Below, one piece after another: positions 29,373-38,381 of a stretch of DNA of 64,000 nt. The notes beneath the pieces were generated by a model, which ran no database searches, was not told the DNA's origin, and saw only the letters and a list, made by a program, of their open reading frames with translations. Origin of the DNA: Fuerstiella marisgermanici (GTDB taxonomy: Bacteria > Planctomycetota > Planctomycetia > Planctomycetales > Planctomycetaceae); assembly GCF_001983935.1 (NCBI RefSeq), contig NZ_CP017641.1, positions 8,482,001 to 8,546,000 of the forward strand. The letters run 5' to 3'. The stretch's first letter is position 1. Each line of letters begins with the position of its first letter. The position numbers and the translations under genes are program-made.

Positions 29373-30299
29373 TTACGTTTCTGGCGGCTCAGTTTCGAAG
29401 TCGGTCCACTTCATATTGGAATTCATCGGTTCAATACGGAGAACGACCTTCCCATCCTGGAAGACTCGCACCGTTCCGGTAGATTCTGATACGGCCACAG
29501 CGATTGCGTCGGTCGCCTTGCTGATTTCTGCGGAGGCCCAATGCCGGGAGCCGAGCCCCTTTGACAGAACGATGTCATCAGCAGACGCTCGCAAGTGTCG
29601 GCCGGCGGCCTGGACGACGCCATCCGCCGAAATGATGAAGGCTCCGTCAATCTGAGCCAGTTCCTTAATGCTCTCGCGAACTCGCGGGCTGCGGATCAGC
29701 CGTTCGGATCGTGCGTATCCTCGAAATGGATCGTGCACTTGTTCCTGTGACAGGCTCATGACCTTGCGATGGTTGCCCACGACAAACAGTGTGCCGACGG
29801 ACTTGCCTTCACGCCCTTCGCGCCCGATTTCACAGGCCAGGTCGACCACGATTCGCAATGTTTCCAACGGCACCTGAGTTTCCAGACGCTGCAGGTCGCG
29901 TGACGTGAGTTTGGCAAGTTGCTCGGCCAGGCGAATCACACTGATCGTGTCGCAGCTATCTTTTTCGTACGACGAATACACCGCGACGACGACATCGCCC
30001 GACTGCAGTAACTCGTCCGCGATGGCTTCCAAAAGCATCTGGGAAACCTGAGTTCCCCTTGTCTGAGGTTCGTGTTCCAGTGAGATGAGAGAGATTTCGT
30101 CGGCCTTGACAGCTTCCTGCACATGAGGCTCTTCGGCGGCAACGATCAGTCGGATGCCCCTGAGCATCTTCTTCATCGTCTTGAAGTTAAACGCAACATC
30201 GGCCAGCACAATAATCGCGGTAGCAGACTCCAGGTCTGCGAGTCGTCGGGCCGACTTCAGGACGTTTTCGAACTGCTGATTGAGCTTTTTTCGCTTCAT
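29373..30299 (-). CDS. Diadenylate cyclase (DisA_N domain) with N-terminal alpha/beta domain
   Basis: 308 residues. The DAC catalytic domain spans about 180-290: the DGA motif is IDGAFIISADG (218-220) and the second motif reads GLGSRHWASAEIS, where RHR of most cyclases is R252-H253-W254. SESTGTVRVFQDGKV follows as in active enzymes. Residues about 25-150 form an alpha/beta region resembling the pyruvate-kinase C-terminal fold. DAC enzymes make cyclic di-AMP from two ATP; the Arg-to-Trp change could alter activity. It lies between the S1-like and PQQ-protein genes, all on the minus strand. Confidence 0.85.
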   Translation of the reverse strand: MKRKKLNQQFENVLKSARRLADLESATAIIVLADVAFNFKTMKKMLRGIRLIVAAEEPHVQEAVKADEISLISLEHEPQTRGTQVSQMLLEAIADELLQSGDVVVAVYSSYEKDSCDTISVIRLAEQLAKLTSRDLQRLETQVPLETLRIVVDLACEIGREGREGKSVGTLFVVGNHRKVMSLSQEQVHDPFRGYARSERLIRSPRVRESIKELAQIDGAFIISADGVVQAAGRHLRASADDIVLSKGLGSRHWASAEISKATDAIAVAVSESTGTVRVFQDGKVVLRIEPMNSNMKWTDFETEPPET

Positions 30300-30398
30300 T
30301 CAGCGAGTGTAAGCTATGCGGTCACGCGGTCAACGGATGACGCCATCGCATTCTGCCAATTAGCCGGTCATTTGTTCTATCGGCCGCCGTGACGTCGG

Positions 30399-33300
30399 TC
30401 ATTCGTCGTACTGAACAGTGATCTCAGACATCGCCGTTTCGATTTTAATCGTCTGGCTGTCGGCATCATGTACGCACCGCAAGGGTTCTGACCGCGTGAG
30501 GTGTTCCTGTTTGGCGACCTGCTGGCCCGTTCTGCCATCGATGACACGCAACGTCATGGACCCTTTCGAGCCCGCTGTTTGGGGGTCGCCGTTCGGGTTT
30601 CGAAGTTGTCGGAAGTCGCGTTCCCACCCGCGCTCCGCTGGATCTTTAAAGCTCCACATAATCATCAAGCTGGTTGTATCGCCGTAGATGGCTGGCACCA
30701 CTGCATCCTCAGACGGCATCGACCAGAGCAGTGCTCCAGTCTGCGAATTGAGACAAAGCAGCGTGCCGCCGCTCGTCCGCGGTTCGCCCATCCGGGACAT
30801 AGACAAAGACGAACCGGATCTGTGGCCTTCGTGTGGGATTTCTACAAACAGCCGACCGTCTCGCTCGAAGGCACTTAAACTCCCCTTCGGTTCCAAATTT
30901 GGTGGGAAATCGGGCACTTCGCACTGCCACTCGACGCTCGCTGATTCGATGTTGAACATCACGACCTTGAGGTCAGGCGTCAACACCACGACTCGACGGT
31001 CACGCAGCAGTCGAGCACCGCTGGACGGTCGCACTTTCACGTCGGGTTTGTCGGCCAGCACGTTACGTCCGGACAGCAGGTCCAGCAAAACCAGAGCTTC
31101 ATCCTGCGTGAATAGCAGGCGTCGCCCCGAAACCAGCGGGGTTTGATCTTGCGGGATGGCAACTGTCAGCGGTTCAAGTTCGCGACCGTCGAGGGTGCGA
31201 AAACGCTGGCACGTTTGGTGCGACTCACCGATGACCGCGATCACTTCGTCGTCGCCAACGATTCGAATGGCTGATCTAAAGTGACTCGGTTCACTCGGCG
31301 ATTGAGTGATGCGGCGTGTCCACAGCACGTTACCGGTAAAAGGGTGCAGGCACTGCAGTGTGTCGGCTGTCGCCACAATCAAATAGCCAGGGCCGAGCGG
31401 ACCCACCTGCAGTTCGGACCGATCCGACAAAGCTCGCTGAATCGTTTTCGACCAGATTACTCCTGGGCCACCATGTTCTAAAAGTGACAACACGCCGATA
31501 GTGTCCGACTGATGTGCCGACTCTGGCGCCACCAGTGGAATCAGGCCAGGCATGGCATCGCCGTCTTCGATTTGCACTGCCTTGGTGAACTCAGGAAGTT
31601 TTTGGGGCGGTGCGACGGCTCCGGTTGCCATATCGACACGAAACAACCGCTGCCCCGATAGAAACAGTCGCTGCGGATACCAGGCAGGAGTGTCCACCGC
31701 AGAATTGGCTGTCGCGACGACGGACCCTATGGCCCGGTTTCCGATCACGGAAAGTGCGTCCTGCTGAGTCAAGCCGGTCGCACGTGCGGTGAGCGATAGT
31801 CGTTCTTCGATTTTGAAATTGCGTTCGGCACTGAGATCTGAAAATGCGTCACTGCTCGTCCGTGCGGACTCATTTTCTGTACTTTTCTGGACTTCAGGTT
31901 TCGATAAGTCGCTTTTGGGTGAGCCGGATATTGCCGCAACATGTCTCAGGCTCTGCAGCTCTTTCATTAGCAGCAAACGATCTGATGTGCTGGCATGCCC
32001 AAACGCCGCCAGCAATACCAGTTCGGCGGCCGAAGTTTGTTCCGTATCTCGCAACGATTTTGCGAACTCAATCTGCTGCTGTGTCGATCCGGCTTGCTTC
32101 GGAAACAAAATCGCCTGTTCGATGCGCTGAAAATCGCCCTGCCCTGTAACTTTCACAGGTGCCGTTTTTTTGGCCTGGTCCGGTGCAAGGTTCATCCACG
32201 TCAGCACGTCGGCTCGCGCACTCCAGTCTGGTAACATTTTTAGCAGGGGCAAACGGTCGACAGCATCCGTGCTGACCGGATGGGCGGCTTCAGGAGCCAG
32301 GATTTTGAACCGCAGAGCCTGGTTCGTTGTCAGTGGCAGACGATTCAGTTGATCCATTGCATCCGTCGGAACGGCAACGCCTTCAGAGACCGCTGGAAGG
32401 AATTGCTGGCGGGCGATCAGTCCCAACAACGTTTCTGCCAGCAGGTCGGCCGCCTGGCGATTGGCGTCCGAGTTAATTGCGGAATTCGTAGCGTATTGAA
32501 GAAGAGCCTGTAGCTTTTCGATTCCAAGCTGCGTGTGTGAATCGAGCAAATCCAACTGTGCATCTGTGAAGGTTCTGCCATCGGATCCCTGCATGGAACT
32601 CTGACGCCGCCGAAATTGTACCGTCGGCATCACTCTGACGGATGTTGGCGTGATGGCACAGATTACGTCCGCATCGGAGACGAGGGCGCCCAGCGACGCT
32701 GGCTGATCCTGCCCGAAAATTTCACGATGTGACATTCGGCGGCGTCCCGTCGCAACGTCGAATCCCGCGATTGTGCCGTCACGTTGCGGGACCAGGCACA
32801 CCGTGCCATCACAGGTTGCTCGCCCCGTTTGCGGTTGAATCGGTTGAGTCCAGATCTGCTGTCCATCGGCAACATCCAGGGCGCGAATATGACGTTCTCC
32901 GATCATGACCAGATGCTGGTCAGTAGCGGCAACCGGGTAAGAATCCTGACTACCTTCTTCCGCGCCAAACCCTGTTGTTGTCCGGTCGACCTGCCAGACA
33001 ATCTGTCCGGTTTGTGAATTCAGGCAATGTACGAGATCGCTTCCACTGGTGGCGCAATACAGACGACCATTGGCGAGCAACGGTTGGGAATTCACACCCT
33101 CGTTTCGTTTTCTGAAGGCTATGATCAGCATCCGGCGGCGGTCGTGTGGGGTGGCTGGGGCATCACGCAGGTTAGTCGCCCAAAGAAGGCGTCCATCCAG
33201 AACATTCGTGCCCACGACGACGCCGTTTTTTAACGCAGAAATTATCGTGGTTCCGTCGATGCCGCAGACGGACGCTCCGACAGGCGTTTGTTGTTGAAAT

Positions 33301-34832
33301 ATGAAGCGACCGCTTCGTCCGAGGTCTGAACCATGCTGGTATAACAATGGCCGTTGCCATTCGATGCGTCCGGTCGACCTTGTGAGGCAGCTTAACCAGA
33401 TGACTTCGGAATCGGCGGAGAGCACAAACAGGCGTCCTTCGTGAATCAGCGGGATGCCTGAAAATGACTGATTGCGAAATGGCAATTCCGCGTCCTGTGA
33501 CTCGGCGACGCGGGCGGCGTCCGCCTTATGATCGGGTGAACTGGTTTCCGATTGAGCGGGCGTCAGTTGATATTCAAAATGCGGCGCGTCACCCGCCGTC
33601 CATGCCACGTGCGGCGACGGCGAGAATCTAATCGCCACCAACCGCGTGCCACCATCGCGATTCCATTCGGCGGGGTTCAGATTTCGTGGGTCGGCCGGCG
33701 GAACAAGATTGCGAAAGCGGTCGACGAAGAATACGTAGTCGTCGTCGACGGCCAGTGTGCCGAGGTCACTCATCTTCAGCAGGCTGGCGGCCGACGTACG
33801 TTGCATCGCCCCTGGGTAGTTGAAGTTGCGGCTTAACGGATCCGCGACTTCCGCCATGTCTGTCTGCACAGACCACTTCAGCGTCCCGGCCAGCTTATCA
33901 AATGCGGCGACACGAAAAGGTGTGCGTACGTACAATGTGTCGTTCAGCAACGTCGGCTGCCATGAATTGCTTGCCAGCTTGTCATAGTTTTCCGGAAGAT
34001 CGCTGCCAGCCACGACAGCGGCCAGTTCAGGATAATTCCATACGGACTCGCGCCACGTCCACAAGGATTCCGGCCAGGGCTGGGCCAGGCCAGGTGACGT
34101 CTCGCCCGATTCACCTGCCATCCTCGACGCGGCGGCGGTGTTCGCGTTCCCCAGCCGATCGACCTGAAGCGCCAACGTCGTCAGTGTTTCTGCTGTCGGA
34201 AAACTGACGCGAGTTTGGCCGTAGCTTTCGTTAAGCGCCGCCAGGCGTGCTGCCGCCAGATCTCGTTGCCCGTTGCTGGCGGCTAACGTTGCGCGAGTTA
34301 CGTCGGCCGTAAACGCGGATTGCGTGAATGGAAAGCTGAGTGCCACCGAGCGAAGTTGAGACATTTCGCCACTTGCCACGGCAGCGTCCAATGCGGGGCG
34401 GGCGAGTGATTCTGCGGTTTTTGTCCATTCCGCGCGCGTTGCGTAGTCGGCTTTACGCAGTAGTTCGAAGGCTGATGACCAGGTCGCAGCCAATGGGCGA
34501 TCAGGGTGCACGGGCAGAAAGTTATCGTGCGGCTGAGCGAAAATCTGCAGCAACGCTGCAAACGCAGCGGGGCGGTCATTCTCGGCTAACCGAGCGGTGG
34601 CAGCTGCCAGCAGCCGAGCGTCCTGCTGAGACTGAACAAGGCTCTGTCCCAGAAACTCAGTGGGGCCGTGCGGGTGGCGGACGTCCGGTGTGTCCTTTGC
34701 GACGGCGTCGCCTGCAAGCCAGGCGATCAACGACAGAGTCAGCAGGCGAAACGCAGTGACTGCGAATCGTCTCCCAGCGCCGTGCGCCGTCGAGTCACTC
34801 AACGGATGTCGATACTGTTGATGGCTACCCAT
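30399..34832 (-). CDS. Giant secreted PQQ-like beta-propeller protein
   Basis: 1477 residues, with a signal-like hydrophobic segment at about 25-45 (FRLLTLSLIAWLAGDAVA). Repeated PQQ-type blades are scattered along it, such as LAGTLKWSVQTD, STGRIEWQRPLL, LDGRLLWATNL, QTGQIVWQVDRT, DGQQIWTQPI, FTGNVLWTRRI and QTGALLWSMPSED. Between the two propeller regions lies a helical part (about 750-1000). No catalytic motif for a PQQ dehydrogenase is seen, so a structural or binding role outside the cytoplasm is more likely. Its start overlaps the stop of the ACT gene by 8 bp, so they share a transcript. Confidence 0.82.
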   Translation of the reverse strand: MGSHQQYRHPLSDSTAHGAGRRFAVTAFRLLTLSLIAWLAGDAVAKDTPDVRHPHGPTEFLGQSLVQSQQDARLLAAATARLAENDRPAAFAALLQIFAQPHDNFLPVHPDRPLAATWSSAFELLRKADYATRAEWTKTAESLARPALDAAVASGEMSQLRSVALSFPFTQSAFTADVTRATLAASNGQRDLAAARLAALNESYGQTRVSFPTAETLTTLALQVDRLGNANTAAASRMAGESGETSPGLAQPWPESLWTWRESVWNYPELAAVVAGSDLPENYDKLASNSWQPTLLNDTLYVRTPFRVAAFDKLAGTLKWSVQTDMAEVADPLSRNFNYPGAMQRTSAASLLKMSDLGTLAVDDDYVFFVDRFRNLVPPADPRNLNPAEWNRDGGTRLVAIRFSPSPHVAWTAGDAPHFEYQLTPAQSETSSPDHKADAARVAESQDAELPFRNQSFSGIPLIHEGRLFVLSADSEVIWLSCLTRSTGRIEWQRPLLYQHGSDLGRSGRFIFQQQTPVGASVCGIDGTTIISALKNGVVVGTNVLDGRLLWATNLRDAPATPHDRRRMLIIAFRKRNEGVNSQPLLANGRLYCATSGSDLVHCLNSQTGQIVWQVDRTTTGFGAEEGSQDSYPVAATDQHLVMIGERHIRALDVADGQQIWTQPIQPQTGRATCDGTVCLVPQRDGTIAGFDVATGRRRMSHREIFGQDQPASLGALVSDADVICAITPTSVRVMPTVQFRRRQSSMQGSDGRTFTDAQLDLLDSHTQLGIEKLQALLQYATNSAINSDANRQAADLLAETLLGLIARQQFLPAVSEGVAVPTDAMDQLNRLPLTTNQALRFKILAPEAAHPVSTDAVDRLPLLKMLPDWSARADVLTWMNLAPDQAKKTAPVKVTGQGDFQRIEQAILFPKQAGSTQQQIEFAKSLRDTEQTSAAELVLLAAFGHASTSDRLLLMKELQSLRHVAAISGSPKSDLSKPEVQKSTENESARTSSDAFSDLSAERNFKIEERLSLTARATGLTQQDALSVIGNRAIGSVVATANSAVDTPAWYPQRLFLSGQRLFRVDMATGAVAPPQKLPEFTKAVQIEDGDAMPGLIPLVAPESAHQSDTIGVLSLLEHGGPGVIWSKTIQRALSDRSELQVGPLGPGYLIVATADTLQCLHPFTGNVLWTRRITQSPSEPSHFRSAIRIVGDDEVIAVIGESHQTCQRFRTLDGRELEPLTVAIPQDQTPLVSGRRLLFTQDEALVLLDLLSGRNVLADKPDVKVRPSSGARLLRDRRVVVLTPDLKVVMFNIESASVEWQCEVPDFPPNLEPKGSLSAFERDGRLFVEIPHEGHRSGSSLSMSRMGEPRTSGGTLLCLNSQTGALLWSMPSEDAVVPAIYGDTTSLMIMWSFKDPAERGWERDFRQLRNPNGDPQTAGSKGSMTLRVIDGRTGQQVAKQEHLTRSEPLRCVHDADSQTIKIETAMSEITVQYDE

Positions 34833-35334
34833 ACAAATCGTCGTATTCCATCAAGTCGTCTTCGGTCACAAATTCGTGTTTACGTTCCTTCAGGACTCGC
34901 AACGCTTCGTCCACATTATCCACATAGACGGCCACGGCTCCACGGCCATTGCGGCGATACATCAGCGGGTACACATAGTGAACGTTTAATTCGGCGGCCA
35001 TCAAGCTACCACACACGCTTGTATGAGGCTGTTCACGATCTGGCAGCATCACGCCAATCACTTCTGTTTCGCAGAAGGCCAGGCCGGAAAGCTGAAGAGT
35101 CTCCAGTGTGCGTTCATAGTTGTTGGTAATCAAACGCGCAATAGCGCTGTCGGCCGAATCGAGAATCGTCAGTGCCATGATCTTCAGATCATCGTGTTCA
35201 ACACGCCTCAACAATTCGTGCAGCGATCCCACTTTGTTTTCGAGGAACACGACAAACTGCTGCAGACACGGCCAGTCCCGACCGCGCGAAGTCATGGAAT
35301 CGACAGCTTCATCGTCGCCGAAGGAGGAGCTCAT
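34825..35334 (-). CDS. Tandem ACT-domain protein
   Basis: 169 residues. Two ACT-like halves are readable: FVVFLENKVGSLHELLRRVEHDDLKI onward, and a second around VCGSLMAAELNVHYVYPLMY with AVAVYVDNVDEALRVLKE. Such proteins resemble the regulatory subunit of acetolactate synthase or uncharacterised amino-acid sensors that are common in planctomycetes. There is no catalytic domain. It lies downstream of lptB (124 bp with a hairpin) and overlaps the PQQ gene start by 8 bp. Confidence 0.75.
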   Translation of the reverse strand: MSSSFGDDEAVDSMTSRGRDWPCLQQFVVFLENKVGSLHELLRRVEHDDLKIMALTILDSADSAIARLITNNYERTLETLQLSGLAFCETEVIGVMLPDREQPHTSVCGSLMAAELNVHYVYPLMYRRNGRGAVAVYVDNVDEALRVLKERKHEFVTEDDLMEYDDLYG

Positions 35335-35394
35335 CAGTTACGTCTTTCGTTTGGTTCTACAGCGTTTCACGCTGACTTGTGGCCGCGGAAATCG

Positions 35395-35448
35395 GTTTTG
35401 GTCCTGCGTGGGCCGGTTCCCACGAGCCAGAACCGTCCACACCAAAAC
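35395..35448 (-). terminator. Compound hairpin between lptB and the ACT gene
   Basis: An outer stem GTTTTGGT (35395-35402) / ACCAAAAC (35441-35448) encloses an inner stem GTGGG...CGGTT pairing with AACCG...TCCAC. It lies just after the lptB stop codon on the minus strand. It may act as a terminator or attenuator. Confidence 0.45.
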
Positions 35449-35458
35449 GTGTATTGCT

Positions 35459-36223
35459 TTAAGCTGACTTACGGAACGTGTCTCGGCCGTCAATAATCGA
35501 GCCGGCATCGAACCGTCTGCCAAAGTAGCTTTCGATCGCTCGTTCGTCGTTTAATACCGTTTCTGCACTGCCGGACACCAGCACCTGCCCGGCACAGATG
35601 ATGTAACTGCGATCGGTGATCGTGAGCGTTTCACGTTCGCGGTGGTCTGTCAGCAGGATGGCAATGCCTTTGTCTCTGAGGCCATGAATAATGTCCTGAA
35701 TGCTATGAATTGTGACCGGGTCGATCCCTGTGAAGGGTTCATCCAGTAGCAGGATCTGAGGGTCGCTGGCCAGCGATCGAGCGATTTCCAGGCGGCGGCG
35801 TTCTCCCCCCGACAACGAACCGGATCGTTGAGCTCGTTTGTCCAGCAGGCCGAATTCGCTAAGCAACTGTTCGATGCGCGCTTTCGATGCCTTCCGACCG
35901 ACGTTAAGAAATTCCAGAATGGCCAGAATGTTTTCTTCTACTGACAGCTTGGCAAAAATGCTGGAATCCTGAGGCAGGTAACCGAGTCCCTGCTTGGCTC
36001 GCTGATACATCGGCCAGTCAGTCACATCCTGCCCTCGCAGGAAGACTCGCCCTTTTGTCGGCGCCGCCAAGCCGCAGGCCATGCGAAACGTGGTGCTTTT
36101 GCCGGCACCATTGGGCCCCAGCAGGCCCACAATTTCTCCCTTGTTGACGTTAAAGTCGACTCCATCCACAGCTCGTTTGCCGGGATAGTCTTTGACCAGT
36201 CCTTTACACTGCAACAGCGCCAT
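35459..36223 (-). CDS. lptB: LptB-type ABC ATP-binding protein of lipopolysaccharide export
   Basis: 254 residues. Walker A GPNGAGKS (36-43), Q-loop LPQDSSIF, signature LSGGERRR, Walker B LLLDEPFTGIDP, and the LptB-typical LTDHRERETL and DRSYIICAGQVL stretches. LptB powers extraction of LPS from the inner membrane in the LptBFGC complex. Partner genes are not in the window. It follows the signal peptidase gene by 54 bp. LPS export agrees with the Gram-negative envelope now accepted for planctomycetes. Confidence 0.9.
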   Translation of the reverse strand: MALLQCKGLVKDYPGKRAVDGVDFNVNKGEIVGLLGPNGAGKSTTFRMACGLAAPTKGRVFLRGQDVTDWPMYQRAKQGLGYLPQDSSIFAKLSVEENILAILEFLNVGRKASKARIEQLLSEFGLLDKRAQRSGSLSGGERRRLEIARSLASDPQILLLDEPFTGIDPVTIHSIQDIIHGLRDKGIAILLTDHRERETLTITDRSYIICAGQVLVSGSAETVLNDERAIESYFGRRFDAGSIIDGRDTFRKSA

Positions 36224-36277
36224 CAGAGAATCCTTTCCGATGCTTTTTTGTGCCCGTCCGACGTCATGCTCCGACTG

Positions 36278-38245
36278 CTACCGGATCTTCTTCATGCGAC
36301 CGACGTTTGGGTAAAACGGTACACGTACAGATGGGTATTCGTCCGCGTCCAGATTGCTGGGAGCCCAGCCTTGCTGCTTCGGCGGTTCTTTGTGGTATCG
36401 CACAGCGATACCTTTGCCATCGTTTAAAAACGGTATGCCGTGAGGCCAGAAGATATACAGCGCTCTGCCAATCAAATCCTGTTCGCGAACCGCGTAACGG
36501 TGACTGAAGACGCCGTTCAACGGTCGTGACAGATAGTCAAACAGCCGACTGTCTTTACTCATCGAAGAATTGTCGCCAAACATCAGGTACTCATCGGCGT
36601 CAAGCTGATATTCGCCGTACGTCCCGTACCCTTCCAGAAGGTCGGCCGATTCTTCCTGATACTTAATCGCCCAGGCTTCGGGATCGTGCAGCATGGCCTG
36701 CAGGCCGTCCTTCTGCCTGACTTCGTTGTGCGGTTGAACGTCTGTGCCAAAGCTGCCGTCTTCGTTCGTCTGGTCGAACTGCATGATGTCGTTGCGGTAG
36801 TAAATGTCCCGTTCAAGCACCAGGTTGGATACTGTTGCGGCAGCATTTGTGAAGGCAATCCCACAGGGGGCCAGGTCTTTCTGGGTCGGCTGTGGAATCT
36901 CAGAACCATCGTATTCTGTGCTGTTGTCGAAGTTGATCAGTGCCCCATCAACCCACAGGCACAGGCGATCGTCGACGTTTGCGAACGTAACGTCCCATTC
37001 GCCGGTTCCCTGCAGCTGCGTCTCAGCCGTTGCCATTGTTGTGATGACAGCTGGATCCGCAGTTGACTGATCAGTCAATTCGGCCGTGCCTGTTGTCAGG
37101 TCGATGCGACATTGAAAGGTGCTTGGTCCTTCGACTAACTCAAACACCATGGCGGCTTGATCGTTTGCTTCGGTGACTTCGACAGTTGCATTGATTGTCA
37201 GGTCACCAACCCAAAATGGAGCTCCCTGAAAAGCAACCGAATCACGTGGCATATTCTCCCGCGATATCGGCATGACGGCGTTGAAGCTGCAGAAGTCAGC
37301 GACCAACATTGGCTGGATGGTTGGCGGTGTCTGTAATATCGAGCCCGATGCATCAACCGGACTGCTTACAGGCATGAAGTGACGGTACCTCAACCATTGA
37401 TCGTCAGTCACGTCGCTGCTGCACGAATATGTGCGAGCGTCTCGGTCCGTTGTCCACGCGGCGGCACCCGGAACCCAGCCGGCGGCCCCATCGTTCTCGG
37501 TTGATCGTTCAGACGGTTCCCAGCGTTCCGGCCAGCCAGCCGCAATTAACCGCTGCGCCGGATGGTGGTCGTCGTACACCGTCAGCTGAATGTCTTTCTG
37601 CACAGACGGTGGCTTCCGTTGAATGCTGTAGACGTCATCGTCAGCCTTTTTGACCCACAAATCACCTTTGCGAATTCGCAGCGTCTCGTTCGGTAAACCG
37701 ACCAGTCGCTTGATGTAATTCACATGCCCCTGTTCGGGATTTTTAAACACGACCACATCAAAACGGTCGAAGCCCGGCACTTGTTTGTTAACCAAAATCC
37801 GGTCGCCGTTGAACACAGGAGCATCTTTCACGTCCTGCAGTGTGCCACAGTTTGAACAGACCGCGTATTCAATTCGGCCCATGAGTCTGCCGGATTCCTG
37901 GTCCAGTTCCGTGCTGGCTCCCAAAGCAAAATGGAACCCGCATTCGCTGCAAGTCACGTCTTTGTGGCGGCCATACAGCGTCGGAGCCATCGATCCGGTA
38001 GGAATCACGTAGGCTTCGGCCTGAAACGTTTTAAACATAAACGCCAGCACAAACGCGATGGCAATGGATTCGACGGTTTCCCGCATACCATCGCCCTGAC
38101 GACGCTTCGCGTTTTTTTTTCGTTGTCCCGTTCCGGCGGCCGTCGCAGTGGTCGATTTCTTCTTCTCAGGCGATTTCGACGATGAGGTGTCCGTACCGGT
38201 TTTGTCCGGATTGGTGGCGGGAGCTGATGGTTTCTTTGCAGACAT
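36278..38245 (-). CDS. lepB: Signal peptidase I with inserted zinc ribbon and large insertion
   Basis: 655 residues from ATG 38245 (MSAKKPSAPA); the frame extends 123 codons upstream without domain sense. One membrane segment at about 58-75 precedes the catalytic Ser85 (VIPTGSMAPTLYG). A zinc ribbon with C99, C102, C130 and C133 is inserted before box C-D (RFDVVVFKNP, YIKRLVGLPNE with general-base Lys179). A 380-residue insertion, perhaps lectin-like, follows, and box E (FGDNSSMSKDSRLF) lies near the C-terminus. Ordinary signal peptidases are 200-350 residues. It cleaves exported proteins at the outer face of the inner membrane. Confidence 0.9.
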   Translation of the reverse strand: MSAKKPSAPATNPDKTGTDTSSSKSPEKKKSTTATAAGTGQRKKNAKRRQGDGMRETVESIAIAFVLAFMFKTFQAEAYVIPTGSMAPTLYGRHKDVTCSECGFHFALGASTELDQESGRLMGRIEYAVCSNCGTLQDVKDAPVFNGDRILVNKQVPGFDRFDVVVFKNPEQGHVNYIKRLVGLPNETLRIRKGDLWVKKADDDVYSIQRKPPSVQKDIQLTVYDDHHPAQRLIAAGWPERWEPSERSTENDGAAGWVPGAAAWTTDRDARTYSCSSDVTDDQWLRYRHFMPVSSPVDASGSILQTPPTIQPMLVADFCSFNAVMPISRENMPRDSVAFQGAPFWVGDLTINATVEVTEANDQAAMVFELVEGPSTFQCRIDLTTGTAELTDQSTADPAVITTMATAETQLQGTGEWDVTFANVDDRLCLWVDGALINFDNSTEYDGSEIPQPTQKDLAPCGIAFTNAAATVSNLVLERDIYYRNDIMQFDQTNEDGSFGTDVQPHNEVRQKDGLQAMLHDPEAWAIKYQEESADLLEGYGTYGEYQLDADEYLMFGDNSSMSKDSRLFDYLSRPLNGVFSHRYAVREQDLIGRALYIFWPHGIPFLNDGKGIAVRYHKEPPKQQGWAPSNLDADEYPSVRVPFYPNVGRMKKIR

Positions 38246-38381
38246 CGTGATGCCGAAATGAGTTCGTGAGTGCGTTATCGAAGCCAAGGGGGATTCGCTT
38301 CCCGCATGAAATCCCTGGCATTTTCTTTGGCAGCAGCATTCTACCGCCAATTTTGGCAGCTTGTCCGAATAACCGCCGCTG

